Source: Paracoccaceae bacterium (GTDB lineage: Bacteria > Pseudomonadota > Alphaproteobacteria > Rhodobacterales > Rhodobacteraceae). From it: a DNA stretch of 64,000 nucleotides. Both the position numbers and the translations under genes were made by a program. Below the pieces are notes generated by a model, which searched no databases, was not told where the DNA came from, and saw only the letters and a list, made by a program, of their open reading frames with translations. Within the stretch, counting starts at the first letter, position 1. The number at the start of each line of letters is the position of its first letter. Location of the stretch: contig JAQWSE010000002.1 in assembly GCA_029243395.1 (NCBI GenBank), forward strand, positions 1 to 64,000. The letters run 5' to 3'. Positions 52,943 to 61,729 of this stretch are shown piece by piece.

Positions 52943-53207
52943 AAATAAAACCAACTATTATTGAAAAGATATATAAAAACAATAAGTTATAGAAACTGCA
53001 TAATTTTTAGGCAACTTATTAAAGTCGTAACAAATTAAAGGGATTTCATGCCCAAAGTGATGTTTACCCCCAGTGTTTTCCACAGAAATGGTGGAAACTT
53101 TTACTTAGAGCTAGATCTTATAATTCAGAATTTTTATAAATTGATTTTGTTAGACAATTTCCATTAAGGCTAAAAGCACTAACTAATATTTAATATATGG
53201 AACCTAG

Positions 53208-55061
53208 ATGCAAAATAACTTAACTGGAACTGATTTAATAAAGAGTTATTTAGGCACTTTAACGAGTAGTCCTGGCGTATATAGGATGTTAGATGTTAAC
53301 CACAAGCCATTGTACGTTGGCAAAGCCAAGAATTTGAGAAACCGAGTTTCTTGTTATTCTCAGTACAAGGGTCATTCGCTCAGGATACAGCGAATGATAC
53401 ATGCTACCCACTCAATGATGTTTCTCTCAACAAAAACAGAAACTGAGGCTTTGTTGCTCGAGCACAACCTTATCAAGCAACTAAAACCTAAATTCAATGT
53501 GTTATTACGTGATGACAAGTCCTTTCCTTACATTTTTATATCAACAGAACATGATTTCCCACGCATTGAAAAACATCGTGGTAAAAAAACTAGACTGGGT
53601 CGTTACTACGGGCCTTTTGCCAATGCATTTGCTGTAAATCGTACCCTTGAAACTCTGCAAAAGGTTTTTTTACTGAGATCCTGTACTGATAGAGAAGTTT
53701 CTGCAGGTAATAGACCTTGTTTGAATTATCATCTTAAACGATGTTCAGGCCCTTGTGGGGGTAAGATTAGCAAGGAGAACTATGCAAAACTCGTAAATGA
53801 TGCCAATGATTTTCTTAGCGGTAAGTCAAAGAGTGTTCAAGATAAGCTTGCTAGGGAAATGATGCTGGCTTCCAAATCCATGAATTTTGAGCTGGCCGCC
53901 TCATTTAGAGACCGTATACAAGCTATAACCAAAATTCATCCTTTACAGGGGATAAATCCTGATAAAGTGAGTGAAGCAGATATTTTTGCCTTAAATTTTG
54001 AATCTGGTCAGGCATGTATTCAAGTATACTTCATTCGATCTAATCAGAATTGGGGGAATAAGGATTATTATCCGAAAGTGGGTATCGACATGACTCATTC
54101 GGAAGTCATGGAAGCATTCTTAGGCCAATTCTATTTAAACAGAGACCCTGCAAGAATTCTCATTTTATCTCATGACATTGAAAATAGACATTTAATGCAA
54201 AAACTTTTTACTGAGAAACTAGGTAATCGCGTACAAATCATTGTTCCGCAGAAGGGTGAGAAAAGAAATTTGGTTTTAGATGCTTTACGAAATGCTAAAG
54301 AGAGTTTGGCACGTAAGATGGCAGAAAATGCAACACAGATTAAATTGTTGGAAGCAACAGCAGAAGCTTTTGGCTTAAAAGAAAAACCAAAGCGCATTGA
54401 AGTTTATGACAATTCCCATATCCAAGGAAGACACGCAGTCGGAGCAATGATAGTTTCTGGGCTAGATGGCTTTGTGAGGTCTGAATATCGCAAATTTAAT
54501 GTCAAATTAGATGAAATAGAAAATAAAGATGATACAGCAATGATGAAACATGTCTTTGCACGCAGGTTTAAACTTAACGAAGAAATCAAAGATAACAATC
54601 ATGAGAATAATTTTCCTGACCTTATACTAGTTGATGGAGGTAAAGGACAATTGTCTGCTGTTTCTGGCTTGTTATCCGGATCTGGTTTAGGAAGTATACC
54701 GATTGTTGCTATAGCCAAAGGACCTTCCCGAAATTCTGGGAATGAGAGAATCTATTTGAAAGGCAAACATGATTTGAAAATTCCTCTGAATGATCCCTTA
54801 CGGTATTTTATCCAGAGATTAAGAGATGAAGCACATAGATTTGTTATAGGAGTTCATAGAAAGAAGCGAAGTAAAGCTTTAAGCCAGACTAGATTGGATG
54901 ATATAGTGGGTCTAGGTAGTATAAGAAAACATAGTTTATTAATGAAATTCGGGTCAACTAAGGAAGTTTCTAGAGCATCAATCGGAGAATTAAGGACTGC
55001 AAGAGGAATATCAAGAAATCTTGCTAAGAAAATCCATGATTATTTTAGCGATGATAATTGA
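53208..55061 (+). CDS. uvrC: Excinuclease ABC subunit C
   Basis: Makes the dual incision next to DNA lesions after UvrAB loading. 617 residues with the GIY-YIG nuclease (SSPGVYRMLDVNHKPLYVGKAKNLRNRV) at 20–50, a UVR motif for UvrB contact (MMLASKSMNFELAASFRDRIQAI, about 220–245), the RNase H-like 5' incision domain (IEVYDNSHIQGRHAVGAMIV, LVDGGKGQ, RDEAHRFVIGVHR) and two C-terminal helix-hairpin-helix motifs. Complete. Preceded by a 265-bp spacer with no recognised feature; pgsA follows 20 bp downstream. Confidence 0.97.
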   Translation: MQNNLTGTDLIKSYLGTLTSSPGVYRMLDVNHKPLYVGKAKNLRNRVSCYSQYKGHSLRIQRMIHATHSMMFLSTKTETEALLLEHNLIKQLKPKFNVLLRDDKSFPYIFISTEHDFPRIEKHRGKKTRLGRYYGPFANAFAVNRTLETLQKVFLLRSCTDREVSAGNRPCLNYHLKRCSGPCGGKISKENYAKLVNDANDFLSGKSKSVQDKLAREMMLASKSMNFELAASFRDRIQAITKIHPLQGINPDKVSEADIFALNFESGQACIQVYFIRSNQNWGNKDYYPKVGIDMTHSEVMEAFLGQFYLNRDPARILILSHDIENRHLMQKLFTEKLGNRVQIIVPQKGEKRNLVLDALRNAKESLARKMAENATQIKLLEATAEAFGLKEKPKRIEVYDNSHIQGRHAVGAMIVSGLDGFVRSEYRKFNVKLDEIENKDDTAMMKHVFARRFKLNEEIKDNNHENNFPDLILVDGGKGQLSAVSGLLSGSGLGSIPIVAIAKGPSRNSGNERIYLKGKHDLKIPLNDPLRYFIQRLRDEAHRFVIGVHRKKRSKALSQTRLDDIVGLGSIRKHSLLMKFGSTKEVSRASIGELRTARGISRNLAKKIHDYFSDDN

Positions 55062-55081
55062 AAAAGAAAGGTATATGTTAA

Positions 55082-55654
55082 GTGTTGAATGTCCCTAATA
55101 CTATCACAGTTATTCGAATAATTGGATCAGTTTGCATCCCTATGTTACTCTTATTTGAAGCTAAGGAAACTGGGTGCTTATGGGCTCTAATCATTTTCAT
55201 TTTTTGTTCCGTCACAGATTTTTTAGACGGATATTTTGCTCGCAGGCTAAATCAAACATCTAATTTGGGTAAGATGTTAGATCCAATTGCAGATAAGTTG
55301 CTGGTCATATTGGTTTTGGGGTTTCTTACTTTGGTATTTGGGGAGACCTACAGTTATCTTCTAGGTATTCCGAGTGTTATAATTATTACAAGAGAGATAA
55401 TTGTTTCAGGTATTAGGGAATTTTTCGGTTCTACCGAGGGAGATTTTTCTGTGATGAATTTATCCAAATTTAAGACAGGTATGCAGATGACAGCTATTAT
55501 TTTCCTTCTGGCTTCTCAACTAAGGAGCTTTGAGAATTTTTATTTATTCCATTTTGGTCTAATTTTCTTGTGGATAGCAGCAGGGTTTGCCTTATACACT
55601 GGTTTCGTTTACAGTTATCGCGCCGTGATTTTACTTGGTGAAGAGAGAAAATGA
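55082..55654 (+). CDS. pgsA: CDP-diacylglycerol–glycerol-3-phosphate 3-phosphatidyltransferase
   Basis: Makes phosphatidylglycerol phosphate, the first committed step of phosphatidylglycerol and cardiolipin synthesis. 190 residues, membrane protein. The CDP-alcohol phosphotransferase motif D-G-x2-A-R-x8-G-x3-D-x3-D reads DGYFARRLNQTSNLGKMLDP and continues IADKL. N-terminus NVPNTITVIRI is classical. GTG start at 55082 (TTG at 55085 possible). Overlaps moaD by 4 bp. Confidence 0.95.
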   Translation: MLNVPNTITVIRIIGSVCIPMLLLFEAKETGCLWALIIFIFCSVTDFLDGYFARRLNQTSNLGKMLDPIADKLLVILVLGFLTLVFGETYSYLLGIPSVIIITREIIVSGIREFFGSTEGDFSVMNLSKFKTGMQMTAIIFLLASQLRSFENFYLFHFGLIFLWIAAGFALYTGFVYSYRAVILLGEERK

Positions 55655-55899
55655 AAATTTTGTACTTTGCATGGCTAAGGGAAAAGATAGGGGTTTCTTT
55701 TGAAGAAAAGGAGATTAAGGCAGTTACGGTAATAGGACTTATTGAGGAATTAGTACTATTAGATGAAAAATATTCCATCGCTTTCTCTGACTTAAGTTTT
55801 ATTAGGGTCGCAGTAGATCAAAAATTGATACAAGATTTTAAAACTTCAATAAAGGATGCAAAGGAAATTGCATTTTTTCCACCAATGACAGGTGGTTAA
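55651..55899 (+). CDS. moaD: Molybdopterin synthase small subunit (MoaD)
   Basis: 82-residue ubiquitin-like sulfur carrier. Begins ILYFAWLREKIG (the family's YFAxxRE) and ends in the obligatory Gly-Gly (PPMTGG), which is thiocarboxylated before sulfur is passed to precursor Z in the MoaD–MoaE complex. Overlaps pgsA (ATGA) and moaE (8 bp). Confidence 0.95.
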   Translation: MKILYFAWLREKIGVSFEEKEIKAVTVIGLIEELVLLDEKYSIAFSDLSFIRVAVDQKLIQDFKTSIKDAKEIAFFPPMTGG

Positions 55900-56377
55900 A
55901 TTGGCAAAAGAAGAAAATTTCTGTAATCTTTCTGTTTCTGTGCAGGAGCTTGATTTCGACATACAATATGAAATTGATAATATTAAGAGGAGAAAGAAAA
56001 ATTTTGGTGGTTTAGCAAGCTTTTTGGGTCAAGTACGTGATTCTAGAGAAAATGACAAAACATTATTGTTTTTAGAATTAGAGCACTATCCTGATATGAC
56101 AGAGAAAGAAATCATTTCAATTTGTAATGATGCCCGGAGCAAGTGGGAATTGCATGATATAAGAGTCATTCATAGAGTAGGAAAACTAATTCCTGGCGAC
56201 AATATAGTACTTGTTTTAGCAACTTCCTCCCATAGAGAAGAAGCTTTCAAGGCAGTTGAATTTATTATGGATTTTTTGAAGAGTCGTGTACCAATTTGGA
56301 AAAAAGAACACTATGAGAGGGATAGTTCTTGGGTGAAAAGTGAGAAATCTGATGAAGAATTACTGTCGAGGTGGTAG
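55892..56377 (+). CDS. moaE: Molybdopterin synthase catalytic subunit (MoaE)
   Basis: 161 residues. GGLASFLGQVRDSREN, LELEHYPDMTEKEI, IHRVGKLIPGDNIVLV and FKAVEFIMDFLKSRVPIWKKEHY carry the arginine and two lysines of the active site. Together with MoaD it inserts the dithiolene sulfurs of molybdopterin. GTG start overlapping moaD; TTG at 55901 is also possible. Convergent with ubiA, 21 bp between stops. Confidence 0.95.
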   Translation: MVKLAKEENFCNLSVSVQELDFDIQYEIDNIKRRKKNFGGLASFLGQVRDSRENDKTLLFLELEHYPDMTEKEIISICNDARSKWELHDIRVIHRVGKLIPGDNIVLVLATSSHREEAFKAVEFIMDFLKSRVPIWKKEHYERDSSWVKSEKSDEELLSRW

Positions 56378-56398
56378 TACTCAGCCTTTTTCCTTGAT

Positions 56399-57370
56399 TT
56401 AGACAAAGCAGGTTATGAATAATGTAGTGACCAAAATTAAACCAGCATTTCGGTTTGATTTAAACGTTTTCAGGCATGATTTTGTGGAACTTATATCTAA
56501 TCTAACAATTTGATTAATTAAATGTACTAGCAGCATACAAATACCTAACGTGGTCAACATTATTTTTGGTGTGGTATGAGTTGTGCTACTGAACAGGAGT
56601 GATATTCCAACAAGAAACCAGAACGTTAGTAAGAAGATGATTAACCAAATTTTAATACTCTCCCCAAACAAACGGGCAGTGGATTTCACTCCAATAGCAG
56701 TATCATCTTTAATGTCCTGCAATGCATAGATGGTATCATAAAAAAGTGTCCAGGAAATGCCAGCAATGTAAAGGGTCAAGGCTGCCAATGACAATACTCC
56801 TTTACTAGCGGAGTAACCAACCAAAACTCCCCAGTTAAAGGTTAATCCCAGAAACAACTGTGGCCACCAAGTAAAACGTTTTGACAGAGGATAAATAGCA
56901 ACTAAAATGATAGATGAAATGGCTATCAGTATGCTAAATATGTTAAATGTAAGGAGGATAATTAGAGCCAAAAGTGCTTGAATAATCATCCAAATAAGAG
57001 CTTTTAAAACTGTAATTTGTTGGGAAGGTATGGGTCTGGATCTTGTGCGTTCAACGAGTTTGTCAAAATCTTTGTCCAATATATCATTCCAAGTACATCC
57101 TGCTCCCCGCATTAAGAATGCTCCCATTGTGCAGGCAATCAATAGCCATAAATCAGACATAAACAGACCAAAGTTGTTTTTTTCGTTAGCCGATAGTAAT
57201 ATGCCCCACCAACAAGGTATTAATAGGAGCCAAGTACCAGTAGGTCTGTCAGCACGACTAAGACGCAGATAAGGAACAGTCCATTTTGGGAAAAAAGATT
57301 CAATCCAGTTCTTCCCATCAGCATCTGCTACTTTTTCGAATAGCACGTTTTTTTTCTTAGGTGATTTCAA
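56399..57370 (-). CDS. ubiA: 4-hydroxybenzoate polyprenyltransferase (UbiA)
   Basis: Attaches the polyprenyl tail to 4-hydroxybenzoate in ubiquinone synthesis. About 323 residues, nine helices. First aspartate motif NDILDKDFDKLVERTRSRP and second YALQDIKDDTAIGVKSTA bind the prenyl diphosphate via Mg. PYLRLSRADRPTGTWLLLIPCWW is the classic entry. I take the TTG at 57370, which has GGAG six bases upstream in a palindrome shared with the divergent rsmE; an open frame runs to 57400 but would lie inside rsmE. Confidence 0.93.
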   Translation of the reverse strand: MKSPKKKNVLFEKVADADGKNWIESFFPKWTVPYLRLSRADRPTGTWLLLIPCWWGILLSANEKNNFGLFMSDLWLLIACTMGAFLMRGAGCTWNDILDKDFDKLVERTRSRPIPSQQITVLKALIWMIIQALLALIILLTFNIFSILIAISSIILVAIYPLSKRFTWWPQLFLGLTFNWGVLVGYSASKGVLSLAALTLYIAGISWTLFYDTIYALQDIKDDTAIGVKSTARLFGESIKIWLIIFLLTFWFLVGISLLFSSTTHTTPKIMLTTLGICMLLVHLINQIVRLDISSTKSCLKTFKSNRNAGLILVTTLFITCFV

Positions 57371-57380
57371 GGAGTACTCC
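57371..57380. promoter_or_regulatory. Palindrome GGAGTACTCC giving Shine–Dalgarno sequences to two divergent genes
   Basis: Perfect 10-bp palindrome between ubiA (minus, TTG at 57370) and rsmE (plus, ATG at 57385). Each strand reads GGAG: AAGGAG ends 10 nt before the rsmE ATG and GGAG ends 6 nt before the ubiA TTG. The 14-bp gap leaves no room for promoters, so each promoter must lie inside the opposite gene and the 5' mRNAs would be antisense to each other. Confidence 0.6.
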
Positions 57381-57384
57381 ACAA

Positions 57385-58134
57385 ATGTCAAAGAACACAA
57401 TCAGGCTTTACTGTGATACTAACTTAAGAGAGCTTTTTGAAGCTCGAGATGAGTATGTTCTAACTAGAGAACAACTTCATTATCTAATTGATGTCATGAG
57501 ATGTAAAGTGGGAGATAGCGTTCATTTGCTTGATGGGAAGACTGGTGAGTATGAATCCAAGATAGTATTCATTTCTAAAAAAGAGGCTAAGGTAAGAGTT
57601 TGTGATTTGTTAAAAACCTTGAATAGCCCTGCTGATCTTTGGTTATTGTTTGCTCCGATCAAGAAAGCAAAAACAGAGTTAATCATAGAAAAATGTGTGG
57701 AGCTTGGAGTAAAAAAAATTCTACCAGTCATCACGGAATTCACGAACCTTCCAAAGATTAATAAGCATAGACTCAAAAGTATTATGATAAGTTCGGCCCA
57801 ACAATGTGGTTCGAATTGGTTGCCGGAGTTAGGAACTTTACAAGGTTTGAAAGAAGTTTTGCAATCTTGGGATGCCAAGAGACAAATACTCTTTTGTGAC
57901 GAAAAATTAGAGGGAACTCAAATAAACATGGTTCTCCAATCACTGCAAGCCGTACCCATGGCAATTTTGGTTGGACCAGAGGGGGGATTTTCAAAGGAGG
58001 AATTTGATCTACTGATGTCACAGGAATTTGTGAGGAGGGTCTCCTTGGGTCCCCAGATATTACGTGCTGAAACAGCAGTTGTAGCGTCTGTGAGTATATG
58101 GCAAAGCATGTGCGGTTATTGGTCTGAGAAGTAG
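57385..58134 (+). CDS. rsmE: 16S rRNA m3U1498 methyltransferase (RsmE)
   Basis: 249 residues, SPOUT methyltransferase. N-terminal PUA-like region (LTREQLHYLIDVMRCKVGDSV), KKAKTELIIEKCVELGVKKI, the SAM-binding knot ILVGPEGGFSKEEFDLL and SLGPQILRAETAVVA. Methylates U1498 in the 30S decoding centre. Followed by gshA after 91 bp, as in many alphaproteobacteria (ubiA–rsmE–gshA). Confidence 0.95.
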   Translation: MSKNTIRLYCDTNLRELFEARDEYVLTREQLHYLIDVMRCKVGDSVHLLDGKTGEYESKIVFISKKEAKVRVCDLLKTLNSPADLWLLFAPIKKAKTELIIEKCVELGVKKILPVITEFTNLPKINKHRLKSIMISSAQQCGSNWLPELGTLQGLKEVLQSWDAKRQILFCDEKLEGTQINMVLQSLQAVPMAILVGPEGGFSKEEFDLLMSQEFVRRVSLGPQILRAETAVVASVSIWQSMCGYWSEK

Positions 58135-58225
58135 TTAATATTTACGAGCAAGAAGGATAGCGCTTTCATATTTTTTCTAGGCGTTTTATTCTTTAAAAAA
58201 TTTTATCCCGTGATACTGTGTTCCG

Positions 58226-59593
58226 ATGGTTGGTAAAGATTTAACTCAAACTATAGAAGACACCAAAGAATTAATTTTGTATCTGGAAGATGGATGCAAA
58301 CCAATTCAGGCCTGTAAGATAGGTACTGAGCATGAGAAATTTGGTTACGATAAAGCAAATTTGAAACCTCTTCCATATTCGGGAGTATGCTCTATAGAGT
58401 CAATCTTGGAAGGGTTAAGAGAAACATTTGGTTGGTCGCCCATCCTAGAGGACGATAAAATCATCGGTTTGTCAAAGGCAGGAGCCAATATCAGTCTGGA
58501 ACCTGGAGGGCAATTGGAATTGTCAGGAGCTCTTTTAGATACTGTTCATCAAACCTGTTTAGAAGTGGCTAATCATTTGGCAGAGGTTAAAACTATAGCT
58601 GATAGGATAGGAGCTGGTTTTATTGGATTAGGCGCGGCACCTATATGGAAGGATGCAGATATGCCAATAATGCCAAAAGGGCGTTATAAGCTTATGGCTC
58701 CATACATGGAAAAAGTGGGTTCCCATGGAACTAAAATGATGTTTAGAACTTGTACGGTGCAAGTAAATTTAGACTATTGCTCTGAAGCTGATATGATAAA
58801 GAAATTAAGAGTAGGATTAGCATTACAACCAATTGCTACTGCATTGTTTTCCGCTTCACCTTTTTTTGAAGGTGAGAAAACTGGCTACAACAGTTATCGT
58901 TCCAGAATATGGCAGAAGACCGATAAGTCTCGGACAGGAATGCTTCCTTTTGTTTTTGAAAAAGGTTTTGGTTTTGAGGCATGGGTAGATTATGCTTTGG
59001 ACGTGCCGATGTATTTCGTTTATAGAAATGGTAAATACATAAATGCTCTAGGACAATCATTTAGAGATTTTCTAAAAGGTGAACTGAAAGCCCTACCCAA
59101 TGAAAAACCTATTATTTCTGATTGGGAAGATCATCTGACAACAATATTTCCAGAAGTAAGATTGAAGAAGTTTATAGAAATGCGAGGAGCGGATGCTGGG
59201 CCTTGGGCTAAAATTTGTGCACTTCCAGCATTTTGGGTTGGTATAATTTATAATCAGATATCTTTAGAAGGGGCGTGGGATTTGTGCAAGGATTGGACAT
59301 GTGCTGACAGGCAGCAATTATATCATGATGTTGCAAAGCTTGGGTTAGAGGCTTCCATAAGAAATAGACCGGTAAAGGATATAGCGTTCGATTTACTAAA
59401 TCTATCTCATCAGGGCTTATTAAAGAGAGGTAAACGAAATATCCATGAAACGAAAACGGATGAAACTGAATTTTTGCAGCCACTTTTTGAAATTTTGGAA
59501 AAGGGGAGCTCCCTCGCTGATGAAATGCTAGACAAATATTCCACAATTTGGTCAGGAGACCTAAAATGTATTTATAGTGAATACTGTTATTAA
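58226..59593 (+). CDS. gshA: Glutamate–cysteine ligase, plant/alphaproteobacterial type
   Basis: First step of glutathione synthesis. 455 residues of the GCS2 family: CKIGTEHEKFGYD near residue 33, SLEPGGQLELSGA (Mg/ATP), MMFRTCTVQVNLDYCSEADM and EMRGADAGPWAKICALPAFWVG follow in order. ATG start without a clear Shine–Dalgarno sequence. The 225-bp spacer that follows has no recognised feature. Confidence 0.95.
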   Translation: MVGKDLTQTIEDTKELILYLEDGCKPIQACKIGTEHEKFGYDKANLKPLPYSGVCSIESILEGLRETFGWSPILEDDKIIGLSKAGANISLEPGGQLELSGALLDTVHQTCLEVANHLAEVKTIADRIGAGFIGLGAAPIWKDADMPIMPKGRYKLMAPYMEKVGSHGTKMMFRTCTVQVNLDYCSEADMIKKLRVGLALQPIATALFSASPFFEGEKTGYNSYRSRIWQKTDKSRTGMLPFVFEKGFGFEAWVDYALDVPMYFVYRNGKYINALGQSFRDFLKGELKALPNEKPIISDWEDHLTTIFPEVRLKKFIEMRGADAGPWAKICALPAFWVGIIYNQISLEGAWDLCKDWTCADRQQLYHDVAKLGLEASIRNRPVKDIAFDLLNLSHQGLLKRGKRNIHETKTDETEFLQPLFEILEKGSSLADEMLDKYSTIWSGDLKCIYSEYCY

Positions 59594-59818
59594 AAGCCAC
59601 AAAAATACTGAGCTAGTTTTTGTCAATTCTACCATGATTTGCTTTGAAAGCTCGGTAAAGAACTTCATTCATTCTTTTGGCAAGCATTGAATTAATTATG
59701 CTAAAGGTTATTAAGTAGAAATTATTAATCTAAATCTGGGATATGAGATACTGATCATACCCTGTCAAGGAATTCATTGTTTTAATTAATATTAGCAAGA
59801 AAATGTAGGATGAATATA

Positions 59819-60454
59819 TCAGATGTTGATTTTTGATTCTTTTCCTGTAAGCAATCTCATAACATTTTTCCTGTGTCTAAACCAAATTAACAATACCATT
59901 GAAATTAGTAACCACATGAAGGAAAGATCTTCTAAAAGCAGAATAATAATAATCGATAGAGAAGAAGATACTAGGGAAGCTAATGAGGAGTATTTGAATT
60001 TCCATGCAGTAATTAACCAAACAGATGCTACTGTAACCATAAGATAAATATTTAGAACTAGCAAAATCCCTAGAAAGGTAGCTACTCCTTTTCCTCCTTT
60101 GAAAAATAGAAATATTGAGAACAGATGACCAAAAAATACTCCCAGAGCTGCAAAATGGGCTGCAGTTATTCCAAGGTATTTTTCAGTCAATACTACGGCA
60201 AGAATTCCTTTACTAGTGTCTAAGAAAAGGGTGAGTAATGCAGCTTTCTTGCTACCAGTCCGAAGCACATTAGTTGCACCAATATTTCCAGAGCCAATAC
60301 TCTTCAAGTTACCTAAACCAAAAGCCTTCGTGACTAATACTCCCGAAGGTATTGATCCAAACAAATATGATACTATGAAAACTAATCCAACCCAAGGTAA
60401 GGCTGCACCACTAGATGGAGAGGCACCCCAAAATCGAATTAAGTCTGGTAACAT
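59819..60454 (-). CDS. plsY: Acyl-phosphate:glycerol-3-phosphate acyltransferase (PlsY)
   Basis: 211-residue membrane acyltransferase that starts phospholipid synthesis by acylating glycerol 3-phosphate from acyl phosphate. Motifs SIPSGVLVTKAFG, SGNIGATNVLRTGSKKAA and FKGGKGVATFLG are those of PlsY. The N-terminus (about 20 residues, PDLIRFWGASPSSGAA) is longer than usual. Its ATG follows the pyrC' TAA directly (TAAATG), hence the third gene of a pyrB–pyrC'–plsY operon. Confidence 0.95.
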   Translation of the reverse strand: MLPDLIRFWGASPSSGAALPWVGLVFIVSYLFGSIPSGVLVTKAFGLGNLKSIGSGNIGATNVLRTGSKKAALLTLFLDTSKGILAVVLTEKYLGITAAHFAALGVFFGHLFSIFLFFKGGKGVATFLGILLVLNIYLMVTVASVWLITAWKFKYSSLASLVSSSLSIIIILLLEDLSFMWLLISMVLLIWFRHRKNVMRLLTGKESKINI

Positions 60455-61729
60455 TTAGTGACCACAGTTATATACCTCGATCCCATTAACAAAAGTTCTT
60501 AAAACCTTTCCACAGAGTTTATAGCCATCAAAAGGGGTATTTTTTGCTTTAGACAGTAAACTGAATCGGTCTAATACAAAAGGTACATTCGGATTAAATA
60601 TTACCAAATCAGCAGGGCAGCCTTCAGCTAATTTGCCGCATTTTGAATTCACTAATTTTGAAGGGTTTAGTGAAATTTTCTTAAATAATTTTGGTAGATC
60701 CAAGTATCCTTCTTGGACGAGTTTTAAACCTGCTGGCAATAGAGTTTGCAAACCAATTGCCCCGCTAGCTGCTAACTCATATGGCAGTCGTTTGCTTTCT
60801 TCGTCTTGGGGTAGATGAAAAGAACTGATAGTATCAATGGAGTCATCACTGATAGTTTGAAGCAGCACCTCTTTATCACTTTTGGACCGCAGGGGTGGGT
60901 TAATCTTAAAGAAAGTTCTATAATTTCCTATATCTTTTTCATCAAAAATGAGATGATGAATAGAAGTGCCAGCGGTAATTTTTTTTCCCTTAGATTTTAG
61001 ATTTTTTATTGTTTCTAGGCTTAATTCTGTAGTTATTTGAGATGCGTGGTAATGAATACCAGAAATTTCTGCTAAGGAAGCATCCCTTTCAAGACAGATT
61101 TTTTCTGATTCTATGGGCGCTGATGGTAAACCCATTTGCGTAGCAAAAGATCCTGATGTTGCAGAAGTTCCTTTTGAAAGGAAGTAATCCTGGCAATGCC
61201 CAATATAAGGCAGCTCTAGGCTGGCAGCATAAGTTAGAGCCTTCAAAAAAATTTTTAGATCTTTTATACATCGTAGCCCGTTTGTAAAAGCCACAGCACC
61301 TTTATCTTGTAAAAAACCTAACTCGCAGATTTCTTTTCCTTTACAGTTCTTTGTAATTGCGGCAGCTGGTAAGATTCTTACAATACTGGATTCTTTCGAT
61401 CTATTTATGAAAAATTCCAACAATTCGGGGTTATCTATTGTCGGCAAAGTATTGGGAAACGTAACCATTGATGTGATTCCCCCAGATGCGGCCGCCAGAC
61501 TGGCCGATCGAAAGCTCTCCTTGTGTCGTTCTCCTGGTTCGCCGATGTGGACTCCCAAATCAACGATTCCAGGGGCAAGACACGCTTTCTGGCAATCAAT
61601 GACGGTGCCTTTCGTAGGGCCGTTTATTCTTGTAATAAAGCCACTCTCCATCGTTAAGGAACCAAATGCTTGCTCTGATGTTGCAGGATCAATCAATAGA
61701 GCATTAATAAATGTTAGTGCTCTTGACAT
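60455..61729 (-). CDS. pyrC: Dihydroorotase-like protein, probably catalytically inactive (PyrC')
   Basis: 424-residue class I dihydroorotase fold next to pyrB. Active enzymes have D-x-H-x-H-x-R-E-P-G at the first metal site. Here it reads DLGVHIGEPGERHKES, so the first histidine and the arginine are lost. The catalytic aspartate block SDHAPQ is replaced by SFHLPQ. Histidines in YIGHCQD and IHYHAS remain. In Pseudomonas and many alphaproteobacteria such inactive DHOase subunits scaffold aspartate carbamoyltransferase; that is the likely role. Overlaps pyrB by 16 bp. A functional PyrC should be encoded elsewhere. Confidence 0.85.
   Translation of the reverse strand: MSRALTFINALLIDPATSEQAFGSLTMESGFITRINGPTKGTVIDCQKACLAPGIVDLGVHIGEPGERHKESFRSASLAAASGGITSMVTFPNTLPTIDNPELLEFFINRSKESSIVRILPAAAITKNCKGKEICELGFLQDKGAVAFTNGLRCIKDLKIFLKALTYAASLELPYIGHCQDYFLSKGTSATSGSFATQMGLPSAPIESEKICLERDASLAEISGIHYHASQITTELSLETIKNLKSKGKKITAGTSIHHLIFDEKDIGNYRTFFKINPPLRSKSDKEVLLQTISDDSIDTISSFHLPQDEESKRLPYELAASGAIGLQTLLPAGLKLVQEGYLDLPKLFKKISLNPSKLVNSKCGKLAEGCPADLVIFNPNVPFVLDRFSLLSKAKNTPFDGYKLCGKVLRTFVNGIEVYNCGH

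Noticed and set aside
57371-57400. Longer ubiA reading frame starting at 57400
   Set aside because: It would begin inside the rsmE coding sequence; the TTG at 57370 has a better Shine–Dalgarno sequence.
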